NCBI RefSeq assembly: GCF_018614585.1 | Contig: NZ_JAGGOI010000006.1 | Location: 218,332 to 282,331 of the forward strand | DNA length: 64,000 nucleotides | Source: Streptomyces sp. ISL-1 | Lineage (GTDB): Bacteria > Actinomycetota > Actinomycetes > Streptomycetales > Streptomycetaceae | Direction: 5' to 3' | In this document: one piece after another, positions 53,491 to 62,854 of the stretch | How the letters are laid out: each line of letters starts with the position of its first letter | Numbering within the stretch: position 1 is the stretch's first letter | Notes under the pieces: model-generated | Database searches by the model: none | The model's input: only the letters and a program-made list of their open reading frames with translations | What the model was told of the DNA's origin: nothing | Position numbers and translations under genes: made by a program

Positions 53491-56400
53491 TCAATAGGAG
53501 ATCAGTCCTTCGATGTGTCGCGCACGGATCTTGCTCTTGACATCCTTGAATTCGCCCAGCAGTGGGCTGCTGGTGCTGATCAGGTGCTTCTCCAACCTGT
53601 CGTTCAGGTTCCTGACGTTGCGGAACCTCTTCCGGGCAGCGACCTTCTTGATCTGTTTGACCATCGCGGTGGAAGCACCAAAGTACTTCTCGTAATTCAG
53701 GTCCTGCTCACTCTGGTTGTTCACCTCGATACGGTGCGGCAGAGGGACGCCTTCGTCGAATCCATTCGGGGAAGTGCTGATTGGCTTCCTTTCCTTCCAC
53801 GTGCCACCCGATTTGTAGTGGTAGTTCCACCTCGTGGTGACGTGCTCCGGGAAGAACTCATGTGGATTGGTGCGGAACTTGACCCGAACGGTGTACCAGA
53901 TCGCCTTCCCTTCCTGCTTCCTCGCCGTGTTCGCTTGTTTCTCGACACGATGGTGGAACCGGCTGTTGACGCCGGTGTAAGCCGGCACCAAGTTGGAGCC
54001 CGAAGCCAGACCGCCCAGCGGCCAGGGCAACAAGTGCATCTTCACGAAGTGGTTGGGCTGCTTGGAGAGGGCACCGCTCCACCCGACCGGATTGGGCGGA
54101 ACCTCCTTGGCCTTGTCTGCCGTCTCACCCCGTGGCATGTCCTTCTGCAGGTAGAAGGCCTTGAAACTCTTCGCCCGCACGTTGTCCACGAACGGCGGAA
54201 ACACCGGCGGCGGCAGCTCGTCGTCCTTTGCACCGCGCTCTTCGAGGAACCGGGCCAGCTTGACCATCAAGTCACGCAGCCGCGCGTACTCCCGCGAGCG
54301 AATATCCGTAGGGATCGTCCGTTTGCCACTGCGTTCAGTCGAGAGGCGGGGCGACATTTTGTTCTGCATGCCGTCGACCTTCTGAGCCAGCGCCTCGGCC
54401 TTGCGCAGTGCCTCCTCCTGCGACGTCTTCTCGGAGCCCTCGGCCATGGAGCCGAGTTCGGTGCGCCACGCGGCGAAGAAGGCGGCCATCGACTGCTGCA
54501 CGCTGCGCACGGCAAGGTCGGCGCTCTTGGTACGCCCGTCGAACAGCAGCGTGTGGACTTCGTCGTTCTCCATGCGGAACCGCACCTCTGGCAGCGGAGG
54601 TGCCTGGTTCCGGGTATCGTCTTCGCGCCGCCTGTCCTTCCGTCGCCGACTGTCATCGCGCCGATCCCTCGACCAATCCCGGTCGTTCCTGCGCCGCCAC
54701 TGGTCCCGCAACCTGCGCAACCGGTCGTTCAAGCGGTTGCCGACCTTGCGGCGGGCTTTACCGAAGACCCTGCCGGTGGCGCGGCGGGCCCTGTTGACGG
54801 CCGACTTGATGGTCTGACGGGCGCGTCGGACGCGGTTGCCGGGGCGGCGGTCCTTGTCGCGGTCCCGGTCCGTGTCTCGCCGGCGGTCGTCGGATCGTTT
54901 GTCGTCCGGGCGACGGTCCTCGGGACGGCGGCGCCCGTCCTCCGTACGGCGCTTGTCGTCCTGGCGGCGGCCGTCGTCCGTACGCTTGTCGCCGGGACGG
55001 CCCCGCCCGGGGCCACGACTGTCCGCACGGTCCGTGTCGGGCCGGCGGCGTGACGGCGCGCCGGGGCCATCGTCCTTGTCCTTGCGTGTGCGCTGCTCCG
55101 CGTCCCGCATCCGCTTTCGCGCAGCGTTGACCTCACGGCCATCCTCGCGACGCCGCTCGTCGTCGCGGCGCTTTTTCGGGCGAGTGGTGTGCGAGGGGCG
55201 CGACTTCTTCTCCGGGGAGGAACGCTTGCCGGGCCGCGGCCTCGACGGCGGACGGGACGTCTTGTCGGAGGAAGGCTTGCCCGGGGCGGGGCGGTCGTCC
55301 GAGCGGTCCGACGGGCGGTCGGTAGGACGGTCCGGGTCCGGTGACCGGTCGTTGGTCGCCGGGGCAGTGTCCTTCGGCTTGCCCGGTGCGTCCGGCGGAG
55401 GGGTGTCAGAACCGTCCGGCTTGTCCTTCTTCTTGCGGAGGTTCTTCAGCATGTCACCGAGCTTCTCGGCCACCTTGCCCATGAACTTTCCGACGCCCTC
55501 GATCAGGAACTCGTAGATCAGCTCCAGCAGGGCGACGATACCCGCGGCCACCGCCTTCGCGAAGGGCTGTGCGCCATTGCCGCTCTTGACCGACTTCAGG
55601 AAGTCCATGAACGCGCCGAAAGCTGCGAGGATTTCACTCAGCGCGCCCCACGCCGTCTTCAGGGCGTCGATGATCGCCATGACCCAGCCGGCCCCGGGAA
55701 TCAGCTTCGCGACGACCTTTTCCACCACCAGCACGCCGATGATGACCGGGAGTTGGGGCAGCGCCTCGTCCCACGCCATCTGAGCCATCTGCTCGACGGT
55801 CACCCCGCCGGAGATCAGCTCCTGGAACTGGTCGATCGGGATCCCGATGATCTCCTGGACCTTCTGGTTGAACCAGGCCTTGACCGCGCTCGTGACCTCG
55901 TTGAAGAGGTGGTCCCTGGCACCGGTGTCCGCGGCGGCGCCCGCCTTGCTGATCCAGTCGCCGGGGTCGGAGACGATGTCGTTGAAGATGGCCGCCCACT
56001 CACCGAGGCCCTCCACTACGGCGGCACCGAACTCCAGCGCCCCGACGGCAGCGGTCTCGGCGACCTCGACAGCCGCCAGCATGCCGGTCTCCAGGATGTC
56101 GAGCCCGGCGAGCAGCGCCCCGCACAGTCCGTCGAGCAGCTTCCCCGCGATTTCCTTGAGCCCGTCCGCGAACTGGTTGACCTTCTCGACGGCCCAGTCG
56201 CGCGCGCCATCGATGGTGTTGCGCCACTTGTCCCGCATCGCCGGGTAGTCGGCGAGGAGTTCGTCACCGAGAGCGATCAACGCGTCGGCGAACTTGTTGA
56301 TCTTGTCGATCACCCAGTTGCGCGCGTCGTCGATGAGTTTGAAGACCTGCTGCTTGAACTTGTCAATGAGGTCGGTGACGATCTGCCGCGCCTTCTCGAA

Positions 56401-59400
56401 GACGCTCTTGATGGCGTTCTTGAGATCCTCGAAGAACTGCTTCAGCTTCTCGATGGCGTCTTCGAGCCAGTTGTCGGCGTCGTCCTTTCCCTCCTCCTGC
56501 TTCTTCTCCGCCTCCTTCTCGGAGTTGGTCTGCTCGTCCGTGATCTTCTTGTTGTCGTCCTCGGTGCGCTTGTCGACGTCCTTGTCGGTCTCCTCTTCCT
56601 TGCCCTTGATGTCCTTGCGGACCTCGTCGTGCTTCTTGCCCTTCTTGCCGTCGATCTCCGAGGTCTTGTCGTCCTGTTCCTTGCGCCACTCGGCGCGGGA
56701 GTCGGAGATGTCGGAGCGACCCTTGTCCCGGGCGTCGGCTTGCTTCTTGCTGCTGGCGTCTACCTCGCGCTTCAGGTCCTGGTCGTGCTTCTGCCGGTCG
56801 TCCTGCGCCTTGTCGTCCTTGGTCTTGCGCTCCTGCGACATCTTCTGCCGGCCCTCGCCGAAGCCGGCCTGGATCTGCGGACCGCGGTCGTGCTCGGCCA
56901 CGGCGGACGCGGACTCGATCGGCACCCCGCCGCCGGGCATCGTGCGGCCGGCACCCTTGGCGTTCTTGCCGTTGCCGCCGGGCACCTTGCCGGTCAGGGT
57001 CTCCTTGGGAACGTCCGGATAGATCTGGTCCTCGCCCATCGGGCGGGCCGCATCCTCCCGGCCGGAGCGGTGCAATTCCGACTTCCGCTCGTCGAGCTTC
57101 TGGCCCTGTTCGTCGGTGCGTTGGGGGTCCGAGTCGTTGTCCAGCGGGAGCCTGGGGGCGTTGCCCACCTTGGCGTTCTGCAGGCCCTCGTCCTTCGTCG
57201 GGAGCCCGAGGATCGAGTCGATCAGGTCGTCGAGCGGCAGGATCTCCTTCAGGAGCTTGCCGAAGAGCTGCGCGCCGATCGTGACGGCGATGTCCCACCA
57301 GCTCGGCTCAGGCACGTTCGCGCCCGGAACTTCGCCTTCCGGCTTCTGCTCGCCGGCGATCTCGGGTGTCTTGCCCGGAGCGGCCTCGGTACGGGCCACC
57401 TTGGCGTTGGTGTACGCCCCCGGCGCCGATCCCGTCGGGCCACCTGGCACTGTCCGCGGGGAGCCCGACGGGCGCTGCTCCTTCGGCGGCGCCTTGCGCA
57501 GGACAGTGCGCTCCTTGTCGACCGAACGGCCGACCGCGCCGTTCACTCCCTTGAGCGTGTCCAGCATCTGATGTGGCTTCAGGCCCGAGGCCGTCGCCAG
57601 TCCCGCCTCCGGCGTGGCGTTCGAGACATCCGGTGCAGCGGCTTCCTTCTTGGGCTTCGCCGGGGCGGATGCGCCTGCCCTGGCACCGCCGCCGCGTGTC
57701 GGCGCGGGAGCGGAGGACGAGCGACTGCCGCTGCCCCCACCGCCTCCGCCGCGGCGCGCGTTCCGCGCGACTTGCCGTGCGGCCTGCCGCTTGCTGCCCG
57801 ACGGCTTGGACCGGGCGGCTGCGCCCGGGGCGCCGGAGCCCGAATCGCCTCCGGCCTTGGGTGTGTTGGTCTTCGCCTCCGTGACGGACATGGGTGAAGG
57901 GCCGTTGCCCGACGCCAGTTGCGGAGCAGAGCCGGGCCCTGGTGTGGAGACCTTGTCCGGGCCGGTCTCCGCTCCCGGCGATGTGGCGTTGCCGTTGCCC
58001 TCGGTGACGCCCTGGTGGTCAGGGCCGGGGGTTGGCTTGGCGTCGGGAGCGCCCTGGCCAGTGCCAGTGCCGCTTCCGGTGCCGCCGCCGCCCGTTGTGT
58101 CCTCGCCCTTGTCGGCCGGCTTGGCGGCCCCCTTGTCCGATCCGGCGCTCGGCTCCGTCTCGCTCTTCGCCGGGGCGCCAGCCGCCTGCGATCCCTGCTT
58201 TGCGGTGCCTTCGGCCTGGCCGCCACTGTCCGACTTCTTGCCGGACGCCTGGGACGAACCAGCGTCCTGGGTACGGGCGTCCTCGTCCGCCTTGGCCAGG
58301 CGCTCGGTACCGGCCGGTCCGCCGGCCGACGAGGTCGCGCCGGCTCCCGCACCGTCGGCGGTGCGGGCCTCCTCGTCCCTTCGGCGGGCCTCGGCGTCCT
58401 CCGCACGCTGCTCCGCCTGCATCTTGTCGCCGATGCCTCCGGCGGATTCCGCCGAGGCCGTCGTGGTCAGCCCGGATGCATCGGCCCCGGTGCCGGCCGT
58501 CCCTACTGCTCCGTCCGAACCTAGGTCCTGTTCGGCGGAGGCGCCGCTGAACAGGTCCTGGTCGGCGAGCCCTTGGGACTCGTCGTCCGCTGCTGAACGG
58601 GCGGGAGCTTCCTGGGCCGGGGACTCGTCCGGAGCCACCTCCGGCTCCGGTCCGGCGTCCGTGGACGGAAGAGCGGGACGAGAGGCGTTGCCCTTCCTCC
58701 GTTCCTCGACGAGGCTCGGGTTCTTCGCAGCCTCCGTGTAGCCCACGAGGTCGATGTCGGGGACGGGCTCGTTGCCGCCAGCGGGTGTGTCCTCGTCGGC
58801 GGCCGACTCCTGCTCCGCGGGCTCCGCGTCCAGCCCCAACGGCTCGTCGTCCGCGTCCTGTTCGTTCTCCGGGTCGCCCGCCGGGCGGAACGGGGCGGTG
58901 TCACCACCGGACCTGCGCTTCTCGCCGGGTTCGGCACCGCTCTTGTCGACGGGCGACGGGGCGGCCGCGATGTTTCCGGCGACCGCCGACCCCTCGTCCT
59001 CACCTGCCCGCTGCTCCCCCGCCTGCCGCTCCGCCTCCTGCGGGGCCTCCTCCTGCCCCCCGGCCTCGTCCCGATCCTTCTCGGCGGCGGCGTCGTCCTG
59101 CTTCGCCTCGTCCTTCTGGGCGCTGTCGTCCTGGGCCTTCTGCTGGTCGTCCTGGGCGGAGGCGCTCTTGTTCTCGTGGGCGGAGGCGTCCTTGTCCTCC
59201 TGCTGGGACTGCGAGCGGTCCTGCTGTCGTGCCCCCGCCTCCTCCTTGTCCTGCGATGCGGCCTCTTCCGGGGACGTGCTGCCCTTCCCGTCGCCGGCCG
59301 CTCCCTCCCGGCCCTCGGTCCCGGGCCGCGCACCGCCGCCCTCGCCTGGCTTCTCCTGCTCGCCCTCCGACCCGCCTCCGGCCCCCTTCCGGCGTTCGCG

Positions 59401-60300
59401 GGCGTCCGGGATCTCGTCGGCGGACTCGTCGCGCCGACGCTCCTCCGCAATCTCCTCTCCCGCCCCAGGCAGAGCCACCGGCGCCACCGCAGCATCCAGC
59501 GGCAGCGGCCCCGCCGCCTCGGTCTCCTCGACGAGGTCCAGCACCCGGTCGAGGACGGGTGCCGGCAGCCGTATCTCAAGTCGGTCGAGCACGAGGTCCT
59601 GCACCTGGGGTGCCAGCCGCGCCAGTTGGAGCCGTACCCGGCCCGATCGGTCCTCCGGGTCGCCGCGCAGGGAGCGCAGGACGCCGTTCGCTACGCGGTC
59701 GATCAGGGTCGCGGGGTCCAGCTGTTCCATGCGGCGGCGGTCGGCGTCGACCGTTGCGTAGCGCAGCCAGCCGGGCGTCGCCTGCCCCGACTCGACGGCC
59801 GCGGCGGGCTCCTCCTCGCGTACGGAATCCCGCAGCGCGGGCAGTACGGAAGCCTGTGCCGCCGACTCCGCCTCGCGCTCGATTGCCTCCTGCGGCAGGC
59901 TGACCGCGCCCAGATCGCGGCCGGCGCGCAGGGCGCCCAGGCCGTGCGGGTTCTGGATCGTGTGCAGCAGCTCGTGGGCCAGCAGCCGCTGCCCGTCCAC
60001 CGTGCCAGGACGGTACGTACCCTCTCGGAAGAAAATGTCCTGACCGACCGCCACCGCGTCCGCGCCCAGCATCTCGGTGAGCTGCCCGGCGTCCCGGTCG
60101 GTGTGCAGCCGCACCCGGCTGAAGTCGTGGCCGAGTTGCTCCTCCAGCTCCCGCCGTACGCTCAGATCCAGCGGCTGCCCGGCGCCACTGACGATGTTCT
60201 TCGGCTCCGGTGTACGGGACTTGGCCCGCTCCTTGCGCTTGCGCCGCCGTTCGGCCTGGGCCGCCCGGGCGTCCTGGGCCGAGGCGTGAGATGTACTCAT
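53491..60300 (-). CDS. Giant DUF4157 protein with nuclease-like tip: probable CIS effector/tape-measure
   Basis: A 2269-residue protein. Residues 38-117 form a DUF4157 domain, with HELLHTIQ (HExxH at 109-113) and EAIEREAE supplying the third ligand. A helical part reaches about 290. Then comes a long acidic, glutamine/glycine/alanine-rich disordered tract to about 900. About 1230-1625 is helical, with amphipathic repeats (DARNWVIDKINKFADALI and GARDWAVEKVNQFADGLK) and hydrophobic stretches (PVIIGVLVVEKVVAKLIPG). About 1630-1900 is extremely basic and aspartate/arginine-rich. The C-terminal 200 residues resemble DNA/RNA non-specific endonucleases: HLLPWPLGG (H2089), NLVPAYTGVNSRFHHRVEK, IWYTVRVKF. 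DUF4157 marks eCIS cargo in known systems. The size and helical middle could also make it the tape measure. It overlaps the 98-residue gene by four bases. Confidence 0.8.
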   Translation of the reverse strand: MSTSHASAQDARAAQAERRRKRKERAKSRTPEPKNIVSGAGQPLDLSVRRELEEQLGHDFSRVRLHTDRDAGQLTEMLGADAVAVGQDIFFREGTYRPGTVDGQRLLAHELLHTIQNPHGLGALRAGRDLGAVSLPQEAIEREAESAAQASVLPALRDSVREEEPAAAVESGQATPGWLRYATVDADRRRMEQLDPATLIDRVANGVLRSLRGDPEDRSGRVRLQLARLAPQVQDLVLDRLEIRLPAPVLDRVLDLVEETEAAGPLPLDAAVAPVALPGAGEEIAEERRRDESADEIPDARERRKGAGGGSEGEQEKPGEGGGARPGTEGREGAAGDGKGSTSPEEAASQDKEEAGARQQDRSQSQQEDKDASAHENKSASAQDDQQKAQDDSAQKDEAKQDDAAAEKDRDEAGGQEEAPQEAERQAGEQRAGEDEGSAVAGNIAAAPSPVDKSGAEPGEKRRSGGDTAPFRPAGDPENEQDADDEPLGLDAEPAEQESAADEDTPAGGNEPVPDIDLVGYTEAAKNPSLVEERRKGNASRPALPSTDAGPEPEVAPDESPAQEAPARSAADDESQGLADQDLFSGASAEQDLGSDGAVGTAGTGADASGLTTTASAESAGGIGDKMQAEQRAEDAEARRRDEEARTADGAGAGATSSAGGPAGTERLAKADEDARTQDAGSSQASGKKSDSGGQAEGTAKQGSQAAGAPAKSETEPSAGSDKGAAKPADKGEDTTGGGGTGSGTGTGQGAPDAKPTPGPDHQGVTEGNGNATSPGAETGPDKVSTPGPGSAPQLASGNGPSPMSVTEAKTNTPKAGGDSGSGAPGAAARSKPSGSKRQAARQVARNARRGGGGGGSGSRSSSAPAPTRGGGARAGASAPAKPKKEAAAPDVSNATPEAGLATASGLKPHQMLDTLKGVNGAVGRSVDKERTVLRKAPPKEQRPSGSPRTVPGGPTGSAPGAYTNAKVARTEAAPGKTPEIAGEQKPEGEVPGANVPEPSWWDIAVTIGAQLFGKLLKEILPLDDLIDSILGLPTKDEGLQNAKVGNAPRLPLDNDSDPQRTDEQGQKLDERKSELHRSGREDAARPMGEDQIYPDVPKETLTGKVPGGNGKNAKGAGRTMPGGGVPIESASAVAEHDRGPQIQAGFGEGRQKMSQERKTKDDKAQDDRQKHDQDLKREVDASSKKQADARDKGRSDISDSRAEWRKEQDDKTSEIDGKKGKKHDEVRKDIKGKEEETDKDVDKRTEDDNKKITDEQTNSEKEAEKKQEEGKDDADNWLEDAIEKLKQFFEDLKNAIKSVFEKARQIVTDLIDKFKQQVFKLIDDARNWVIDKINKFADALIALGDELLADYPAMRDKWRNTIDGARDWAVEKVNQFADGLKEIAGKLLDGLCGALLAGLDILETGMLAAVEVAETAAVGALEFGAAVVEGLGEWAAIFNDIVSDPGDWISKAGAAADTGARDHLFNEVTSAVKAWFNQKVQEIIGIPIDQFQELISGGVTVEQMAQMAWDEALPQLPVIIGVLVVEKVVAKLIPGAGWVMAIIDALKTAWGALSEILAAFGAFMDFLKSVKSGNGAQPFAKAVAAGIVALLELIYEFLIEGVGKFMGKVAEKLGDMLKNLRKKKDKPDGSDTPPPDAPGKPKDTAPATNDRSPDPDRPTDRPSDRSDDRPAPGKPSSDKTSRPPSRPRPGKRSSPEKKSRPSHTTRPKKRRDDERRREDGREVNAARKRMRDAEQRTRKDKDDGPGAPSRRRPDTDRADSRGPGRGRPGDKRTDDGRRQDDKRRTEDGRRRPEDRRPDDKRSDDRRRDTDRDRDKDRRPGNRVRRARQTIKSAVNRARRATGRVFGKARRKVGNRLNDRLRRLRDQWRRRNDRDWSRDRRDDSRRRKDRRREDDTRNQAPPLPEVRFRMENDEVHTLLFDGRTKSADLAVRSVQQSMAAFFAAWRTELGSMAEGSEKTSQEEALRKAEALAQKVDGMQNKMSPRLSTERSGKRTIPTDIRSREYARLRDLMVKLARFLEERGAKDDELPPPVFPPFVDNVRAKSFKAFYLQKDMPRGETADKAKEVPPNPVGWSGALSKQPNHFVKMHLLPWPLGGLASGSNLVPAYTGVNSRFHHRVEKQANTARKQEGKAIWYTVRVKFRTNPHEFFPEHVTTRWNYHYKSGGTWKERKPISTSPNGFDEGVPLPHRIEVNNQSEQDLNYEKYFGASTAMVKQIKKVAARKRFRNVRNLNDRLEKHLISTSSPLLGEFKDVKSKIRARHIEGLISY

Positions 60301-60593
60301 CGCGACTCACCCCGACCCGAAAGACCCGCGTGCACCGCCCGCGCCAGCGCCTCGCCGAGCCGCCCCGGCGAGGTGGTGGCGGGCAGCGGCGGCAGCCCGG
60401 ACAGCCCGTCCAGGGCCCGGCCGCCGTCCGCGGCCAGTGGCACTCCCCGCTCCCGTACGAGCCGGGCCAGCTCAGCTTCGAAGGCGGCCGAGACCCGTTC
60501 GGGGTCGAGCCGCTCGAAACCGTCGAGTACCAGCTCACCGATGTCCACCCGAACTGTCCGGGGAGCCTCGTTCAGATCTCTTTTCAGACCCAT
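60297..60593 (-). CDS. Small conserved CIS-locus protein (98 residues)
   Basis: A 98-residue protein (start MGLKRDLNEAPRTV). The core VDIGELVLDGFERLDPERVSAAFEAELARLV is a pattern I have seen in small proteins encoded beside DUF4157 genes. The C-terminus is disordered. It overlaps the AAA+ ATPase gene by ten bases and the giant DUF4157 gene by four, so its amount is tied to both. A role as cargo-loading adaptor is plausible from context only; no motif proves it. Confidence 0.65.
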   Translation of the reverse strand: MGLKRDLNEAPRTVRVDIGELVLDGFERLDPERVSAAFEAELARLVRERGVPLAADGGRALDGLSGLPPLPATTSPGRLGEALARAVHAGLSGRGESR

Positions 60594-62848
60594 CCGTGGA
60601 CCTCCGAGGGCGTCAAGGAGCGGTCCAGCTTGAGGTATTCGGTGCGCGCCGCCTCCAGCATGTGACGCATCTGGAGCCGGTCGCCCTCCTCCGCCGCGAG
60701 GAAGGCGCCCGACAGCGCGATATTGCGGATGGAACCGCCCGCCACCGTCAGCCGGGCCAGCAGTTGGGGATCGACGCCCTTCATCGGGGCCCGCGCGGGC
60801 AGCACCCGCCGCCAGATCTCGGCGCGTTCGCTCTCGCCGGGGAAGGGGAAGTCGACGACGAAGCGGATACGGCGCATGAACGCGGTGTCCAGCGCCTGCT
60901 TCATATTGGTCGTGAGGATGGCGAGGCCGCGGTACGCCTCCATGCGCATCAGCAGATAGCTGACCTCGAGGTTGGCGTACCGGTCATGACTGTCCTTGAC
61001 CTCGCTGCGCTTGCCGAAGAGGGCGTCCGCCTCGTCGAACAGCAGCAGCGCGCCGCCGCGTTCGGCCGCGTCGAAGACCTTACGGAGGTTCTTCTCGGTC
61101 TCGCCGATGTATTTGCTGACCACCTGCGAGAGATCGATGATGAACAGATCCAGGCCCAGCTCCTTCGCCATCACCTCGGCGGCGAGGGTCTTACCGGTGC
61201 CGGAGCCGCCGGCGAAGAGCGCGGTGACGCCGAGGCCGCGGCGCAGCGTCGCGGCGAAACCCCACTCCTGGTAGACGGTCGCCCGCTGGCGTACATGCGC
61301 GACGATCTCACGCAGGACCCTCAACTGCCGCTCCGCCAGCACCAGATCGCCCCAGGACGCCTGCGGCTCGATCCGCCGGCCCAGCTCGTCCATGCCCATC
61401 CGGGCCTCGGTGAGCCCGGCCCGCCAAGCCAGTCCGGTCGCGTCCAGCACGTCCTCACCGGGCAGATCCCGTACGACGGTCGCGCCGGCGGACCGGATCA
61501 GATGCGGTGGCAGCGAGAACTGCTCGACGAGATCCTTCAGGTCCTCCTCCGACACCTCCGGCACGGCCTGGAACGCGTCTGCCCACACTCCCAGCTGCTC
61601 CTGCGTATCCAGCGCCGGCACGGTCACGCGCTCGCCGCGCGGTCGGTCGGTCTGCCGCGGATCGGGGCTGGAGACGACCAACGGGACGGCGGCGCTCTCG
61701 ATGAACGCGTCGGTGGCCGCGGCCTGTTCGCGGTCGAGCTCGCCGACCTCGACGAGCAGGGCCGCGGGCAGCAGAATCGCCTCCCGCTGCCAAAGCCGCG
61801 CGAGCCGGTCGCGCTCGACGGGGTCGGTCGGCATGTCGTCGGCTGCCATCGCGTACAGGCCGAGTCCGCAGCGGCGGGCGGCCGCGGCTGCGATGTCGGC
61901 GCGGGTCCGCAGATCGCCGCCGACCAGCTCGACGCGCAGCGGGGCGTGCGGGCCCGCTCCCGCCCAGCTCGCGGCGACCCGGCTCGCCGCGAGGTCGTAC
62001 GAGGCGGGCAAAGACTCGGCTACCGGCGTACGGCGCAACAGCCCGTGCAGCCGGGAGTCCAGATAGGGCGAACCGACCAGGAAGTGCAGGATGCGCTCGT
62101 CGAGCCGCAGTCGGGAGGTGGTCAGCCGGGTCTCGTCGTCCAGCTCTACGAGCCGCCAGCGGCGCAGCGGGGCGACGGGGGTGAGAGCGCTCCAGTGCGG
62201 TTCGCCGAGCGCGGCGAGTGCGAGCGAGAAGGTCGGGTAGGCCCGCTCCGGATCCCCGCAGGCGGCTGCGCACCGGCCCCCGGTGGTGGGGTCGAGCTCG
62301 GCGGCTGCGGCGAGCAGGATCACGTCACGCTCGAAGGGGCTGAGCCCGAAGCAGGCGATGAGGGCGTCGAGCGTGGCGACCGGGGGGACGGCGGCGGGCG
62401 CGAGGCCGTTCTGGGGTACGCGTTCGTCCGCGCCCGCCCCGGGGTTCTGCCGGCCGGCACGGGCATCGGCGGGGCTGTTGTCCGCAGCCGCGACGCCGCT
62501 CCGGCGGGCGGACTGTGCCGCGCCCGCACCGACGGCCGCGACGCCGTCCCGTCGTACGGGTTCTGACGTGCCCTCGTCCCCGCGCGGCCGGTCGGCGGCG
62601 TCCTGTCGTACGGCTGCGCCTGCGCCGGCGGTTCCGTTGCCCTCCGGCCGTACGGTCTCTGACGCGGCCGCGCCGGTCCGGGTCCTCGACCCGTTGGGCC
62701 TGGCGCCGCGTTGCACGCCATTCGCGTGGGCGTCGAGGCGCGCCAGGACCGACCGTACGGCCGCAGCCAGCGCCTGGCCGTCCGAAGCCGCCCCCGGATC
62801 TGCCCCGTCGAACGTGCCCATGCCCTCACCCGCCCCCGTGTTGCGCAC
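60584..62848 (-). CDS. AAA+ ATPase of the CIS locus (Afp15/Pvc15-type)
   Basis: A 754-residue protein when started at GTG 62848 (AAGGAG upstream); ATG 62821 is the alternative. The first 200 residues are disordered, rich in A, G, R and T. A helical N-terminal domain follows. The ATPase core has Walker A GGSGTGKT at about 546-553, Walker B LLLFDEADALF at about 601-611, sensor ILTTNMKQALDTAFMRRIRF and the GGSIRNIALSGAFLAAEEG lid. Classic AAA+ residues are complete. In Afp/PVC clusters this ATPase is required for particle assembly or cargo handling. It starts six bases after the DUF4255 stop. Confidence 0.92.
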   Translation of the reverse strand: MRNTGAGEGMGTFDGADPGAASDGQALAAAVRSVLARLDAHANGVQRGARPNGSRTRTGAAASETVRPEGNGTAGAGAAVRQDAADRPRGDEGTSEPVRRDGVAAVGAGAAQSARRSGVAAADNSPADARAGRQNPGAGADERVPQNGLAPAAVPPVATLDALIACFGLSPFERDVILLAAAAELDPTTGGRCAAACGDPERAYPTFSLALAALGEPHWSALTPVAPLRRWRLVELDDETRLTTSRLRLDERILHFLVGSPYLDSRLHGLLRRTPVAESLPASYDLAASRVAASWAGAGPHAPLRVELVGGDLRTRADIAAAAARRCGLGLYAMAADDMPTDPVERDRLARLWQREAILLPAALLVEVGELDREQAAATDAFIESAAVPLVVSSPDPRQTDRPRGERVTVPALDTQEQLGVWADAFQAVPEVSEEDLKDLVEQFSLPPHLIRSAGATVVRDLPGEDVLDATGLAWRAGLTEARMGMDELGRRIEPQASWGDLVLAERQLRVLREIVAHVRQRATVYQEWGFAATLRRGLGVTALFAGGSGTGKTLAAEVMAKELGLDLFIIDLSQVVSKYIGETEKNLRKVFDAAERGGALLLFDEADALFGKRSEVKDSHDRYANLEVSYLLMRMEAYRGLAILTTNMKQALDTAFMRRIRFVVDFPFPGESERAEIWRRVLPARAPMKGVDPQLLARLTVAGGSIRNIALSGAFLAAEEGDRLQMRHMLEAARTEYLKLDRSLTPSEVHGWV

Positions 62849-62854
62849 CGTGCC

